IMG/VR virus record: IMGVR_UViG_3300012920_000264
Span: 1 to 23,846 of that record
Direction: 5' to 3' (one strand)
Origin: a virus
Length of the DNA stretch: 23,846 bases
Shown here: in pieces, positions 22,791 to 23,846 of the stretch
How positions within the stretch are numbered: position 1 is the stretch's first letter
How the letters are laid out: the number at the start of each line of letters is the position of its first letter
Position numbers and translations under genes: made by a program
Notes under the pieces: model-generated
Database searches by the model: none
What the model saw: the letters and a program-made list of their open reading frames with translations, nothing else
Told to the model about the DNA's origin: nothing

Positions 22791-23846
22791 ATGTCTGAAC
22801 GTTTAGAAAGTAAGAATTTTGTTTTTGAAGGTAAAACATATAGGACGGTTACAGTTATTGAGAATGGTAAACCTGAACCGAAAAAAACAATTCTTCGTAG
22901 GGTTATTTCAAAAAGTGAATATGATAAGATTTTAAAGGATGATGGTGCTACAGAATTGTCAAAATCTGATTCTGGCACGACTTATCTAGTTAATATAGGA
23001 ACAGTTAATGGGCCTATTAAATCACAAGGAAAGGATTTTGTTTATACACAATATGCAGACAATGATTTCAAAAAACTTATAAGCCAAACTGGTAAAAATT
23101 CACTTACAAAAAATTTAAACTCTGGATCTATTGAAATTATTAAAGATACTTTAAATTTAAGTAGAAAAGAAGTAAGAGAATTTTATCCTGAGTATGCCAA
23201 TACATTAGGAGAAAATGTTGTTGAAGGTATAAAATTTGCTTTAAATGATGAAAAAGTGCCTTTAAGTTTTACTACTAATAGAAGGAGAAAGACATACGAG
23301 AATCTTTTTTATCCTGAAGATATAGCAAGTTCAAAGCAGGATAGAATAAAATTTGGTATGCGTTTTATTTCAGGTAGAAGAGATATAAAATTTGACTTGG
23401 ATGCATCCAATCCATTATTCATTGGTAATAGAAACACAGAGAGAATAGAGGGATCTGTAACACTTCCAATTCCAGGAGGAATATCTGATCAAAATCGTGT
23501 AAATTTTGATGATGATAGTTTAGATATGTTTCGTGCGGCAAGTGCTGGTGCAGTTTTAAATCCAGGTGGTGCAGCAAGTGCTGTAGGAAATCTTTTGAGT
23601 AATTTTATTAATGCAAAACCAGAGGAACTTCAAGAGGCTCTTACCTCAGATAATGCAAAAAATATTATATCTGCATTAAGATTAGGATTAGCGGGGCAAG
23701 TTTCTGGATCAAATCTTTTTTCAAGACTTGGTGGAGGAATACTTAATCCAAATTTAGAATTATTATTTAAAGCACCTGCATTAAGATCATTTCGATTTGA
23801 ATTTCCTATGTCTGCTAGAAGTCAAACTGAAGCGTCTCAAATTAAA
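22791..23846 (+). CDS. 48: gp48-like baseplate tail-tube cap (partial, C-terminus outside window)
   Basis: The frame is open for 352 codons from ATG 22791 (MSERLESKNFVFEGKTYRT) to the window end. Residues 1-50 are charged. Residues 165-200 include LPLSFTTNRRRKTYENLFYP-type polar sequence, and residues 215-240 read VTLPIPGGISDQNRVNFD. Residues 245-300 are Ala/Leu-rich helices (AASAGAVLNPGGAASAVGNL). The last part, GGGILNPNLELLFKAPALRS, then FRFEFPMSARSQTEA, is the signature of the tube-like domain in gp48-type proteins, where T4 has a WDLTPRSTEDL segment. gp48 caps the hub and receives gp54, after which the tube grows. The missing C-terminus should carry the interface. The assignment is by pattern and context; a gp54-type homologue on the other strand supports it. 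Confidence 0.7.
   Translation, partial: MSERLESKNFVFEGKTYRTVTVIENGKPEPKKTILRRVISKSEYDKILKDDGATELSKSDSGTTYLVNIGTVNGPIKSQGKDFVYTQYADNDFKKLISQTGKNSLTKNLNSGSIEIIKDTLNLSRKEVREFYPEYANTLGENVVEGIKFALNDEKVPLSFTTNRRRKTYENLFYPEDIASSKQDRIKFGMRFISGRRDIKFDLDASNPLFIGNRNTERIEGSVTLPIPGGISDQNRVNFDDDSLDMFRAASAGAVLNPGGAASAVGNLLSNFINAKPEELQEALTSDNAKNIISALRLGLAGQVSGSNLFSRLGGGILNPNLELLFKAPALRSFRFEFPMSARSQTEASQIK

Noticed and set aside
22748-22978. 76-codon open frame on the minus strand
   Set aside because: Antisense to the start of the gp48-like gene, which has a clear family signature, an upstream late-promoter-like motif and an open frame to the window end.

Overview
The window looks like part of the genome of an AT-rich, T4-like marine myovirus. 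The closest gene layout I know is that of cyanophages infecting Synechococcus or Prochlorococcus (the exT4/Kyanoviridae group); a related pelagiphage is possible. The evidence is a contiguous run of T4-type tail, baseplate and head-completion genes in compact, overlapping arrangement, together with giant repetitive fibre-type proteins, a small 2-oxoglutarate oxygenase, tiny cyanophage-type conserved proteins and a tRNA gene. No host gene, insertion sequence or CRISPR array is visible. No stretch over 300 bases lacks a gene; the largest gap is 76 bases.

Layout. Everything from position 1 to 21797 is on the minus strand, so transcription runs from right to left. It starts with a gp54-like tail-tube initiator (21797-21027) and a gp26-like hub assembly protein (21000-20281). 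A small ORF follows (20269-20102) and appears to be joined to the gp26-like gene by a programmed -1 ribosomal frameshift. Next come two large tape-measure/hub-type proteins carrying wall-hydrolase-like domains: a SleB-like domain in the 691-residue protein and an M23-like domain in the 753-residue protein. Then come a gp27-like hub protein, a 75-residue conserved protein, a giant gp5-like OB-fold hub protein, a separate beta-helix spike-like protein, three further virion proteins, a small accessory cassette, a 1959-residue fibre and an Ig-like protein that runs off the window. From 21827 rightward the genes are on the plus strand: gp4 head completion, an unrecognised 164-residue protein, and a gp48-like tube cap that runs off the end.

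How the parts work together. The minus-strand block would build the baseplate hub, the central spike, the tape measure and its chaperones, and the peripheral fibres. In T4, gp5 carries the OB fold, a lysozyme and the beta-helical needle in one chain. Here these jobs appear to be spread over several genes: an OB-fold protein with no visible lysozyme, a separate beta-helix protein, and hydrolase-like domains in the tape/hub proteins.

Regulation. T4-type late promoter-like octamers lie in the gaps before the gp26-like, gp4, gp48-like and fibre genes. An exact consensus sigma70-type promoter (TTGACA, 17 bases, TATAAT) precedes the cassette of two small genes, tRNA-Leu(UAA) and oxygenase. This suggests that the cassette can be transcribed by the unmodified host polymerase, independently of the late genes around it.

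The strongest candidate for an undescribed system is the -1 frameshift at 20293-20287. It has a T TTT TTC heptamer, a 7-nt spacer, a perfect 7-bp stem-loop and an open -1 frame into the next gene, much like the lambda G/GT tail chaperones. All names rest on reading the sequence by eye; no database search was possible.
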